Notes: generated by a model not told the origin, from the sequence alone. 14,047 nucleotides of DNA from JBBQVS01 sp038211295 (GCA_038211295.1 JBBQVS010000095.1:1-14047); one strand, 5' to 3'; shown: positions 7,203-14,021, numbered from the stretch's first letter. Translations and numbers: made by a program.

Positions 7203-7260
7203 CGCCTCGCCCCCGGTCACTTCAGAGTTTTCAACCGCGTCAGTCATACTCATCGCAACT

Positions 7261-7289
7261 TTCACGCGCTCCATCACGCTATTTATACT
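7261..7289 (+). promoter_or_regulatory. Candidate sigma-70-type promoter of the FAD oxidoreductase gene
   Basis: TTCACG at 7261-7266 and TATACT at 7284-7289 are separated by 17 bases, a good spacing with 4 of 6 and 5 of 6 consensus matches. Transcription would begin near 7296, about 38 bases before ATG 7334. Confidence 0.45.
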
Positions 7290-7333
7290 AAACACACATT
7301 TTTCAGACACAATATACGAAGGGACATTTTACA

Positions 7334-8968
7334 ATGACGGAGCCGGGAAAGAAGCAGACGGAAGAGTATATAAGAAGTGGATTGGCACGACGCGAATTTC
7401 TGGCGTTATGCGCGTTGGGAACATTGCCCACCGTGCTTGCCGCGTGTCAGGGCAACTCAACAACGGTTGTGACGCATTCCACGCCAACAGCTCCCTCAAC
7501 TCATACACCGCCTGCACCAACAAAACCACCAGTGCCAGGCGATGCCGACTGGTCAAAGCTGGGAAGTAGTTTGAAGGGGCCACTTGTCCGCCCTAATAGT
7601 CCACAGTACACCATAGCGCGTCAACTCTTTGACCCACGTTACGACAGCGTACAACCTATGGGCATTGCGTATTGCGCCACGCCACAGGATGTACAGGCGT
7701 GTCTCGCATTCGTCAAAGAGTTTAACCTACCATTCGCGGCCCGTTCGGGGGGACATTCCTACAACGGCTATTCTACAAGCACGGGCCTGATAATCGACGT
7801 GACGCGCATGAACACCGTCGCGGTAGACACGGGCGCAAACACAACCACCATTGGCGCGGGTACGCGGCTCGTCGATGTCTACTCCGCGCTGGCCCAGCGT
7901 GGTCTGACGCTGCCCGCTGGCTCGTGTCCAACAGTGGGTATCGCGGGACTGACGCTTGGCGGTGGCATGGGCGTGCTTGGACGCAAGTTTGGCCTGACCT
8001 GCGATAACCTGCTGTCGGCACAAATTGTCACAGCCGACGGGCGCATCCTGACATGTGACGCGAACCACGAACCGAACCTCTTCTGGGCTTTACGTGGCGG
8101 CGGCGGTGGGAACTTCGGTATCGTCACCTCGTTCACGCTACAGGCGCATCCAGTCGCGACACTGACACTGTTCACGCTGGCATGGTCGTGGGAACTGGCG
8201 GTGGCAGTTGTCAACGCGTGGCAGCGTTGGGCGCCGCAGGCACCCGATGAGGTCTGGTCGAACTGCCTCTTGCTTGTCGTAAAAGACAAAGGTGCCAGCC
8301 CGATTGTGCATGTAAACGGCGTCTATGTGGGCGACGCCGGCACGTTGAATCCCCTGTTAGCGCAGCTTATCGACAACGTTGGAGCGGCACCAATCAGTCG
8401 CTACGTGGCAAGCCCTGGTATTCTCTCGGCAATGCTCTACGAGGCCGGTTGCTACAATAAGAGCGTGCCACAGTGCCACCTTCCCTCGCAAGACCCGAAC
8501 GGGCAAATGGTGCGCGACACATCCGCAGTGAAGTCGCATTATTATGTAAACGCGCTGTCCAACGACGGCATCGTTACGTTGGTCAACACGATCAACACGC
8601 GCCAAGCCTCCGCAGTGCTTGGCGAGGGCGGCATCGGCATGGACGCTTATGGTGGCGCGATCAATCGCGTCGCGTCCAACGCCACGGCCTTCGCGCACCG
8701 TAACGCGCTCTTTTCCTCGCAGTTCTCAGCAAGCTGGAACGCGAACGATGCGGCGTCCGTCGTCACGGCGAATCGTCAATGGCTCAACAATGCATGGCGG
8801 GCGATGCTTCCACACGCGACGGGTACATCCTATCAAAACTACGTTGACGCCGACCTCACGGACTGGCAACACGCATACTATGGCGCGAACCTGCCGCGTC
8901 TGCAACAGGTCAAAGCCACCTACGACGCGGGCAATCTCTTCCACTTCGCGCAAAGCATTCCACTGTAA
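7334..8968 (+). CDS. Exported FAD-binding oxidoreductase of the BBE/PCMH family (probable Tat lipoprotein)
   Basis: This encodes a 544-residue protein. The N-terminus holds a twin-arginine motif (ARREFL, Arg19-Arg20) and a lipobox LAAC with Cys38, suggesting a Tat-exported lipoprotein, followed by a Pro/Thr-rich linker to about residue 70. The FAD (PCMH-type) domain spans about 105-280 and contains RSGGHSYNGYS with His141 and GSCPTVGIAG with Cys198. These match the two residues that covalently hold FAD in berberine bridge enzyme and glucooligosaccharide oxidases, so bicovalent flavin is likely. The C-terminal BBE segment ends NLFHFAQSIPL. Members oxidise sugars, alcohols or alkaloid-like molecules with oxygen and release peroxide; the substrate is unknown. 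The start is ATG 7334 with AAGGGA about 10 bases upstream. The stop codon (8966-8968) lies inside the first unit of a tandem repeat array. Confidence 0.88.
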   Translation: MTEPGKKQTEEYIRSGLARREFLALCALGTLPTVLAACQGNSTTVVTHSTPTAPSTHTPPAPTKPPVPGDADWSKLGSSLKGPLVRPNSPQYTIARQLFDPRYDSVQPMGIAYCATPQDVQACLAFVKEFNLPFAARSGGHSYNGYSTSTGLIIDVTRMNTVAVDTGANTTTIGAGTRLVDVYSALAQRGLTLPAGSCPTVGIAGLTLGGGMGVLGRKFGLTCDNLLSAQIVTADGRILTCDANHEPNLFWALRGGGGGNFGIVTSFTLQAHPVATLTLFTLAWSWELAVAVVNAWQRWAPQAPDEVWSNCLLLVVKDKGASPIVHVNGVYVGDAGTLNPLLAQLIDNVGAAPISRYVASPGILSAMLYEAGCYNKSVPQCHLPSQDPNGQMVRDTSAVKSHYYVNALSNDGIVTLVNTINTRQASAVLGEGGIGMDAYGGAINRVASNATAFAHRNALFSSQFSASWNANDAASVVTANRQWLNNAWRAMLPHATGTSYQNYVDADLTDWQHAYYGANLPRLQQVKATYDAGNLFHFAQSIPL

Positions 8969-9203
8969 ACCCTGTAGGGGAGACCCTTGCGGTCTCCTTG
9001 CTGTAAACCCTGTAGGGGAGACCCTTGCGGTCTCCCTGCTGTAAACCCTGTAGGAGAGACCCTTGCGGTCTCCCTGCTGTAAACCCTGTAGGGGAGACCC
9101 TTGCGGTCTCCCTGCTGTAAACCCTGTAGGGGAGACCCTTGCGGTCTCCCTGCTGTAAACCCTGTAGGAGAGACCGCAAGGGTCTCTCCTACAGGGTTTA
9201 CAG
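8963..9203. repeat. Array of five 38-bp tandem hairpin repeats closed by an inverted copy
   Basis: Five direct units of exactly 38 bp start at 8963, 9001, 9039, 9077 and 9115, each beginning CTGTAAACCCTGTAGG. They are nearly identical: the first ends CCTTG instead of CCCTG, and the third has AGGAGAG where the others have AGGGGAG. Each holds the stem GGGAGACC-CTTGC-GGTCTCCC (terminal mismatch in units 1 and 3). There are no spacers, so this is not CRISPR. It fills the gap between the convergent FAD oxidoreductase and cobT genes and can end transcripts from both sides. The first unit contains the FAD gene's TAA, and the array ends 8 bp before the cobT stop. The near identity of the copies points to recent expansion. 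Confidence 0.95.
9153..9203. repeat. 51-bp perfect palindrome capping the tandem array
   Basis: The sixth unit starts in register at 9153 but meets an inverted copy: arms of 23 bp at 9153-9175 and 9181-9203 are exact reverse complements around the loop GCAAG. It is a head-to-head fold-back of the 38-bp unit. Both arms carry the AGGAGAG variant of unit 3, so the cap is related to that version. As RNA from either strand it would be a strong hairpin, suiting a bidirectional terminator for the convergent genes. Confidence 0.9.
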
Positions 9204-9211
9204 TGGAACGT

Positions 9212-10258
9212 TTACTCTTTATCGCTTACACCAGCTTCGGCGAAGGTCGCCATTCCGCGATGCAGAGCGAGGGCCGCGTCGAGAATGGTTGTGGCGAGTA
9301 CGGCACCCGTTCCCTCGCCGAGTCGTAGGTGCAGGTCGAGCAGGGGCGCGAGCTTGAGTTGCTCAAGAATAATGTGATGTCCGCGCTCAACCGAGACGTG
9401 ACCCGCGAAGAGATAGTCGCGTGTCGCTGGCACCAGACGTACCGCGACGAGGGCGGCGGCACCCGAAATAAAGCCATCGATCACCACAGGTACACCACGC
9501 TGGGCCGAGCCGAGAATTACACCAACGAGTCCCGCGATCTCTAAGCCGCCGATTTTAGCGAGTACGTCGAGCGCGTTCGTCGCATCAGGCTTGTTGCGAG
9601 CAATAGCCCGTTCGATGATCGCTACTTTATGCGCCAATTGCGTATCGTCGATGCCAGTGCCATGCCCCGTAACCAGCGCGACGGGTACGCCAGCGAGACA
9701 CGCGGTGATCGCGCTCGACGCGGTGGTATTGCCAATTCCCATGTCGCCCGTCGCGACGAGATCGGCGCCTTGCTGTATCAGTGTTGTGACAATATCCATG
9801 CCCACGGTAATCGCGGCGGAAGCTTGCGTGGGCGTCATTGCTGGCCCCGTAGCCATGTTCGCGGTTCCGAACGCGACCTTGCGAGAAAGAAGTTGTGGAT
9901 GCTCTAGCGGCTCCGCAACGCCAACATCGACCACCACAACGTCCGCACCAGCATATTTGGCAAGCGCGTTGATGGCGGCTCCCCCCTGCAAGAAGTTGAA
10001 CACCATTTGTGGCGTTACGGCGGACGGGTACGCGCTCACGCCCTCGACGGTGACGCCATGATCGGCAGCCATGATGATGACTACTTTGTGTTTGACAAGG
10101 GGCAAGTCTTGCTGTCTGATGCCCGCCATCTGAATGGCGATCTCTTCCAGTCGTCCCATGCTTCCCGGCGGCTTGGTGAGTTGCTGTTGCCGTGTCGCGG
10201 CTCGTTCCATCGCGTCGCGGTCAAGCGGCGGAATTATAATTGCGGATATGTCTAGCAT
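9212..10258 (-). CDS. cobT: Nicotinate-nucleotide--dimethylbenzimidazole phosphoribosyltransferase
   Basis: This encodes a 348-residue cytoplasmic enzyme of normal family length. It transfers the phosphoribosyl group of nicotinate mononucleotide to 5,6-dimethylbenzimidazole (or a related base), making alpha-ribazole phosphate, the lower ligand of cobalamin. Hallmarks in order are LTKPPGSMGRLEEIA near the N-terminus, MAADHGVTVEGVSAYP, GAAINALAKYAGADVVVVDV, TGDMGIGNTTASSAI, GTGIDD, IGGLEIAGLVGVILGSA, VVIDGFISGAAAL, and LRLGEGTGA, whose Glu315 corresponds to the catalytic glutamate of the family. The start is ATG 10256-10258 behind GAGGA. It lies 20 bp downstream of cobO on the same strand, a tight operon. 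Its 3' end abuts the palindromic repeat array. Confidence 0.95.
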   Translation of the reverse strand: MLDISAIIIPPLDRDAMERAATRQQQLTKPPGSMGRLEEIAIQMAGIRQQDLPLVKHKVVIIMAADHGVTVEGVSAYPSAVTPQMVFNFLQGGAAINALAKYAGADVVVVDVGVAEPLEHPQLLSRKVAFGTANMATGPAMTPTQASAAITVGMDIVTTLIQQGADLVATGDMGIGNTTASSAITACLAGVPVALVTGHGTGIDDTQLAHKVAIIERAIARNKPDATNALDVLAKIGGLEIAGLVGVILGSAQRGVPVVIDGFISGAAALVAVRLVPATRDYLFAGHVSVERGHHIILEQLKLAPLLDLHLRLGEGTGAVLATTILDAALALHRGMATFAEAGVSDKE

Positions 10259-10278
10259 AGTGTGCGTTCCTCGTTCTC

Positions 10279-10923
10279 TTAAAAATCCAGGCCCTTTTGG
10301 GCTAGAATACCTTGTGTCTTGTAGGGATGTTTGATTTCGCGCATCTCGGTTACAAGGTCTGCATACTCAATTAGACCTTCCGGCGCATCGCGTCCCGTCA
10401 AAATAATGTGCAGCGCGGGATTGCGAGCGCGAAGCGTGGTAAGTACCTCTTCTATGTCGAGCCAACCGTATTTGAGTGTATAGGTAATCTCGTCCATAAT
10501 GATGATGTCGTAGCTGTCGCTTTCAATCTTGGCACGGCATTGCTGCCAGCATTCTTGAGCAAGGGCGCGATCCTGTGCCAGGTTGTCGCTCGTCCAGGTG
10601 AAGCCCTGTCCAAGCGGGATAATCTCAACGCCCATCCGTTCCGCAGCGCGAATCTCGCCCCATTTGCCCGTCTTGGCCTTCATGAATTGCAGCATCACCA
10701 CGCGCAAATCTTGTCCCCATGCGCGGAGCAGAACGCCGAGAGCCGCCGTCGTCTTGCCCTTGCCATCGCCAGTGTAGACAAGCGTCAACCCTTTGCGACC
10801 AGGCCGCTTGTTCGCGCGTGCCTCGGCCTGCTCCTTACGAATACGAGCGCGACCACTCTCGGTCAACTCCTCAACTGCCTGTACATCCTCAGGCACAACC
10901 TCGTTTGTTACCGACTCTTCCAT
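10279..10923 (-). CDS. cobO: Cob(I)yrinic acid a,c-diamide / cobalamin adenosyltransferase (BtuR/CobO/CobA family)
   Basis: This encodes a 214-residue cytoplasmic enzyme that moves the 5'-deoxyadenosyl group of ATP onto reduced corrinoid, making the Co-C bond of adenosylcobalamin. The phosphate-binding loop GDGKGKTTAA lies at residues 52-61. Other family marks are MDEITY, TGRDAPEGLIEYADLVTEM, and the end IKHPYKTQGILAQKGLDF. The first 45 residues are a charged helical extension (EQAEARANKRPGRKG), as in many bacterial members. The start is ATG 10921-10923 with GAGGAGG 7 bases upstream. It is the first gene of a cobO-cobT operon that reads away from the phosphatase gene across 71-80 bp. No cobalamin riboswitch fits in that short gap. 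Confidence 0.93.
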   Translation of the reverse strand: MEESVTNEVVPEDVQAVEELTESGRARIRKEQAEARANKRPGRKGLTLVYTGDGKGKTTAALGVLLRAWGQDLRVVMLQFMKAKTGKWGEIRAAERMGVEIIPLGQGFTWTSDNLAQDRALAQECWQQCRAKIESDSYDIIIMDEITYTLKYGWLDIEEVLTTLRARNPALHIILTGRDAPEGLIEYADLVTEMREIKHPYKTQGILAQKGLDF

Positions 10924-10943
10924 GATGTTTCCTCCTCTCTACA

Positions 10944-10954
10944 TTGTGTCACAA
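10944..10954. promoter_or_regulatory. Short dyad TTGTGTCACAA between divergent cobO and phosphatase genes
   Basis: An 11-bp perfect palindrome with a single central base lies 20 bp upstream of the cobO start in the short divergent gap. A site here could influence both genes. On the + strand, TATACT at 10989-10994 is a possible -10 for the phosphatase gene. I cannot name a regulator, and dyads this short arise by chance. Confidence 0.25.
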
Positions 10955-10994
10955 CTCATGCCCACTTCCCCCCATACTTCCAGAATGCTATACT

Positions 10995-11636
10995 ATGCTC
11001 ACGATGGCAAAAGAACATGCAACACCGCAACGTATCTGGCTTGTGCGACACGGGCAAACAGCGTGGAACGAGCAACAACGTTTCTGTGGACATGCGGATA
11101 TTCCGCTGTCCTCGGTGGGCCGCACACAGGCACGCTGGCTTGCCGCACGGCTACAGGAAAAATCAGTGGTCGCGCTCTATAGCAGCGATTTGAAACGGGC
11201 GAGCGAGACAGCCGCGATTATCGGGAGGAAACGCCAGCTACACAATGATGTCTCTGCCGCGTGGCGCGAAGTAAACTTTGGGGCGTGGGAAGGTCTCACA
11301 TATTCGCAGGTCGCGACGGAATTTCCAGACCAGCAGGGCTTTTTCACTGACCCCGAACATATCGCGCCCCCATCGGGCGAAACATTAGCCAACGCCCTGA
11401 ACCGTATGCTACCCGCGTTACACAGTATTGTGCAAGCCACGCATAATGGCGACGTTGTGCTTGTCAGTCATGGCGGTGTATTGCGTGGTCTGCTCTGCTC
11501 ACTCTTACACATGCCACTCAGTCAGCAATGGCAGTTGCGTCTCGACACCGGCTCACTCAGCGCGATAGACATATCGTTGGGCGAGGATGGGACGCTGCTA
11601 ACCTCATTGACACTATTGAACATGCGGAAAATGTGA
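10995..11636 (+). CDS. cobC: Histidine phosphatase family protein, probable alpha-ribazole phosphatase
   Basis: This encodes a 213-residue cytoplasmic phosphatase of the phosphoglycerate-mutase-like superfamily. The phosphohistidine motif RHGQTAWN (Arg18-His19-Gly20), the second arginine in SSDLKRAS (Arg68), the acidic catalytic residue in WREVNFGAWEGLT (Glu92) and the second histidine in VSHGGVLRG (His159) are all present. LREVNFG/WEGLT-like wording is common in CobC, which removes phosphate from alpha-ribazole phosphate or adenosylcobalamin phosphate. The neighbouring cobO and cobT support that role, though other histidine phosphatases look alike. ATG 10995 and ATG 11004 are both possible starts, and neither has a clear ribosome site. 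TATACT at 10989-10994 would put the transcription start near 11001-11004, so a leaderless mRNA beginning at ATG 11004 is possible. An upstream TTG at 10944 extends the frame but is unlikely. Confidence 0.8.
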   Translation: MLTMAKEHATPQRIWLVRHGQTAWNEQQRFCGHADIPLSSVGRTQARWLAARLQEKSVVALYSSDLKRASETAAIIGRKRQLHNDVSAAWREVNFGAWEGLTYSQVATEFPDQQGFFTDPEHIAPPSGETLANALNRMLPALHSIVQATHNGDVVLVSHGGVLRGLLCSLLHMPLSQQWQLRLDTGSLSAIDISLGEDGTLLTSLTLLNMRKM

Positions 11637-11684
11637 CGGAGATTAAGATACACACAAGAAACGTGAGCAAAAGGACGAGAGAAC

Positions 11685-11699
11685 AGCATGCACCATGCT
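11685..11699. terminator. Weak dyad in the convergent gap between the phosphatase and DinB-like genes
   Basis: AGCATG at 11685-11690 and CATGCT at 11694-11699 form a 6-bp dyad around CAC. It is the only structure I see in the 75-bp gap between the two convergent stops. The stem is short and lacks a T tract on either side, so its role as a terminator is doubtful. Confidence 0.2.
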
Positions 11700-11711
11700 C
11701 TTCCGACCAGC

Positions 11712-12200
11712 CTACGAAGTCGCCCTTAATTTACTTAGTTGTTGCGCCTGTTGCTGGTCGTGTGACGCGAGCATGTTGACCATCTCGTAGAATTTGCGCT
11801 CGCCCCAGTGTGGATGGCGAAATGGTCGCGCCCATGCTTCCTCTGGCAGGTTGAAGAGGTACTCAAAGATTTCTTCACGACGGGCCGCCATACCCGCCAG
11901 TACCGCTTCCAGCGACGTAGCTTCCTCAAGCTCTTTTTTCAGTTGGGGCGCGTGTTCGTCGATGTCAGCGACCACAGGGTTTGCTTCGGTCTGTACTACC
12001 TTCATCTGCTCCAGACCAAAGCCGTCCGCGATATAGACATAATGAGCAAGTTCGAGTGGCGAGAGTTCGCCCGCGATGGGATGCTGTACTAATTCGTCAG
12101 AGCTAAATTTCGCCAGTTGCCCCATGAGTTCGATACGTGCCTTCGTAAGCTTGTGGCGTGCCTTGTTAAACGAACTCTCTGTTGTTTCGGTGGTTGTCAT
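11712..12200 (-). CDS. DinB-like / DUF664-superfamily four-helix protein
   Basis: This encodes a 162-residue protein, predicted mostly helical, with DinB-superfamily features: LSPLELAHYVYIADG with His53, and MLASHDQQQAQQL with His147 and Gln151. In this fold such histidines often bind a divalent metal and the proteins act as thiol-dependent transferases or remain uncharacterised; a nearby HPHWG segment (residues 129-133) may supply another ligand. Function unknown; there is no sign of a DNA polymerase, despite the family name. The start is ATG 12198-12200 with AAGGGAA about 10 bases upstream. It follows parB by 26 bp on the same strand and so probably belongs to the parA-parB transcript, though a functional link to segregation is not implied by the sequence. 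Confidence 0.7.
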   Translation of the reverse strand: MTTTETTESSFNKARHKLTKARIELMGQLAKFSSDELVQHPIAGELSPLELAHYVYIADGFGLEQMKVVQTEANPVVADIDEHAPQLKKELEEATSLEAVLAGMAARREEIFEYLFNLPEEAWARPFRHPHWGERKFYEMVNMLASHDQQQAQQLSKLRATS

Positions 12201-12226
12201 AAAATAGCCATTCCCTTCAACCTGAT

Positions 12227-13258
12227 TTATGCGTCACGCTGTTTTACCAGTCGGCTATAGAGACGTTCTAGCTCATCTTGGTCATTGAAGTGTAGTACCA
12301 ATGTCCCCTTGCCCTTCGCGTTCTTTTTGAGGTCAACCTTCATCATCAACGCGTCACGAAAGTGTGTTTCCAGCTCTCGCTCTTCAGGTGGGCGCGTCTG
12401 GGGCGTCGTCATCCGCTCGATGACCGCATCTACGTCCTCTTTGTTCTTAAAGGTCGCGGCAACCTCCTCCGCCTGCCGTACATTCAGTTTCAGCGTGATG
12501 ATGCGTCCCATCGCCGTGAGCTGGTCTTGCTCACCTGTAATGCCAATCAGGGCGCGGGCGTGTCCCTCGGTGAAGTGTTCGGACTGATTGATAAGCGCGT
12601 CACGTACTCTTATCGGCAGTTGCAATAAGCGCAACGAGTTGGTGATGGTCGAACGGTCTTTCCCGACCTGTCGCGCCACCATCTCCTGTGTCATGCCGAA
12701 TTCTTGCACCAGCGACTGATACGCCATTGCCTCTTCAATCGGGTTGAGGTCGGCACGCTGAATGTTCTCGATCAGGGCCATCTCAAGCATCTGCTGCGGT
12801 GTCACTTCTTTTACCACAATCGGTACTTTGCTTAGGCCCGCCAGCCGCGAGGCTCGCCAACGCCGCTCGCCCGCGATGATCTGATAAACAACTCCCTGCT
12901 GTATACCTACTTCCCGTACCTGTGTCGATGCCTTCTTCTCATCCTCATTGAACCATGAGCCGCTTTCCTTCTCTGGTTCCTCACCGCTCGCGGCAGCCAG
13001 CGTATCCAGACGTGTCACCACAATTGGTTGTATCAGGCCATGCTCTTTAATCGACGCGCTCAATTCGAGCAGCTTGGGGTCGTCCTCGCGAAAGATACGG
13101 CGCGGTTGGCGCGGATTAGGTATGATACTCTCGATAGAGACGAGAAAGGTCGCGTCCGTCTCGACACGCATGGCGGGTTGTTGCGCCGATATGACTTCGG
13201 ACGCACCCGTAATCAGGGCGTCGAGGCCACGTCCTAGCCCAAATTTTTGTTTAGCCAC
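12227..13258 (-). CDS. parB: Chromosome-partitioning protein ParB (CTPase, parS-binding)
   Basis: This encodes a 343-residue protein. The N-terminal KFGLGRGLDALI (residues 5-16) is the conserved peptide that stimulates ParA ATPase. The CTP-binding domain has NPRQPR (48-53), HGLIQP (73-78), AGERRWRA (129-136) and ENIQR (164-168). A helix-turn-helix (about 187-213, MTQEMVARQVGKDRSTI) should bind parS, and the C-terminal segment (GKGTLVLHF..DELERLYSRL) is the dimerisation domain. ParB loads at parS, spreads as a CTP-dependent clamp, and with ParA separates chromosome origins. Between strand VVTRL and YQIIAGERR there is an acidic insert of about 40 residues (about 84-123), where most ParB proteins have a short turn. 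The start is GTG, overlapping the parA end by 8 bp. An excellent ribosome site precedes it. Confidence 0.95.
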   Translation of the reverse strand: MAKQKFGLGRGLDALITGASEVISAQQPAMRVETDATFLVSIESIIPNPRQPRRIFREDDPKLLELSASIKEHGLIQPIVVTRLDTLAAASGEEPEKESGSWFNEDEKKASTQVREVGIQQGVVYQIIAGERRWRASRLAGLSKVPIVVKEVTPQQMLEMALIENIQRADLNPIEEAMAYQSLVQEFGMTQEMVARQVGKDRSTITNSLRLLQLPIRVRDALINQSEHFTEGHARALIGITGEQDQLTAMGRIITLKLNVRQAEEVAATFKNKEDVDAVIERMTTPQTRPPEERELETHFRDALMMKVDLKKNAKGKGTLVLHFNDQDELERLYSRLVKQRDA

Positions 13259-14021
13259 GAGCCATCACCTCCTCGGCAAGCGAACGATAGGCTAGTGCGC
13301 CGGGTGAGGTCGGGTCATAGTCCAGAATGGATTGACCAAAGCTGGGTGCCTCACTCAAACGGACATTACGATTGATAACCGTCTGGAATGCTTCGGTGGG
13401 GAAGTGATTGCGTACCTCGCGTACAATGTCGCTTGCCAGCCGTGTGCGCGGGTCAAACATCGTCATAACGATGCCCGCAATATACAGGCTAGGATTGAGT
13501 TTATTTTTCACAATGCTCACAGTATTTCGCAATTGACTCAGCCCTTCGAGGGCCAGATATTCACATTGAATAGGAATAATAAGAGCGTCTGCGGCGACGA
13601 GGGCGTTGATAGTAAGTAGGCCAAGTGAGGGTGGGCAATCAATAATAATATAATCGCAACGATTGCGGATTGGCTCCAATGCTTGCTTCAAACGGTATTC
13701 ACGGGCCAACGCGCCGACCAGTTCCATCTCGGCTCCCGCCAGATCGACGGTACAGGGCGCGACGACGAGTTCGCGGCGGGTTGAAGGCACAATCACATCA
13801 AAGATTGAAACGTCCTCTTGCTCTTGCACCATAAGATCATAAATAGTATATTCTTTTTTGTTTTTAGCCGCGCCAATGCCGCTAGAGGTATTCGCCTGTG
13901 GGTCCATATCGACGAGCAACACCCTGCGTCCCGCCGCCGCTAAATAGGTAGCAAGATTAATAGAGGTAGTGGTTTTTCCCACGCCGCCTTTTTGATTGGC
14001 GACTGCATAAATTTTTGACAC
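13251..14021 (-). CDS. parA: Chromosome-partitioning ATPase ParA (Soj type)
   Basis: This encodes a 256-residue ATPase of the MinD/ParA group. The deviant Walker A motif KGGVGKTT spans residues 11-18, with signature lysine Lys11 and catalytic-loop Lys16. The A' motif VDMDPQAN (37-44, Asp40) and Walker B YIIIDCPPS follow. RNVRLSEAPSFGQSI near the C-terminus is typical of chromosomal Soj proteins. There is no N-terminal helix-turn-helix domain, unlike many plasmid ParA proteins, which supports a chromosomal locus. It binds DNA non-specifically in the ATP form and is released by ParB. The start is GTG (14019-14021), with GGGAG 6 bases upstream. It is the first visible gene of the parA-parB-dinB unit; only 26 bp upstream of it are in the window, so the promoter cannot be judged. 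Confidence 0.95.
   Translation of the reverse strand: MSKIYAVANQKGGVGKTTTSINLATYLAAAGRRVLLVDMDPQANTSSGIGAAKNKKEYTIYDLMVQEQEDVSIFDVIVPSTRRELVVAPCTVDLAGAEMELVGALAREYRLKQALEPIRNRCDYIIIDCPPSLGLLTINALVAADALIIPIQCEYLALEGLSQLRNTVSIVKNKLNPSLYIAGIVMTMFDPRTRLASDIVREVRNHFPTEAFQTVINRNVRLSEAPSFGQSILDYDPTSPGALAYRSLAEEVMARG
13264..13273 (-). promoter_or_regulatory. Near-perfect ribosome binding site for parB inside parA
   Basis: Read on the minus strand, AGGAGGTGAT lies 5 bases before the parB GTG and inside the last codons of parA. It matches ten bases of the canonical complement to the 16S rRNA 3' end. This decides the GTG at 13256-13258 as the parB start and implies that parB is translated independently as well as by coupling. 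Confidence 0.7.

Noticed and set aside
8963..9203. CRISPR array
   Set aside because: The 38-bp units abut with no unique spacers between them, there are no cas genes nearby, and the last unit is inverted; it is a tandem repeat.
8910..9328. Open frames reading through the repeat array on both strands
   Set aside because: They exist because the repeat unit lacks stops in some frames; the translations are repeated short peptides (LPYRVYS, SPTGFT) with no ribosome site.
10924..11003. Cobalamin riboswitch upstream of cobO
   Set aside because: The gap is about 75 bp, well short of the roughly 200 nt needed, and no B12-box-like sequence was seen.
11640..11665. parS-like site around GAAACGTGAG (about 11657-11666)
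   Set aside because: Only a partial match to the 16-bp parS palindrome TGTTTCACGTGAAACA and not symmetric; no full parS was found in the window.
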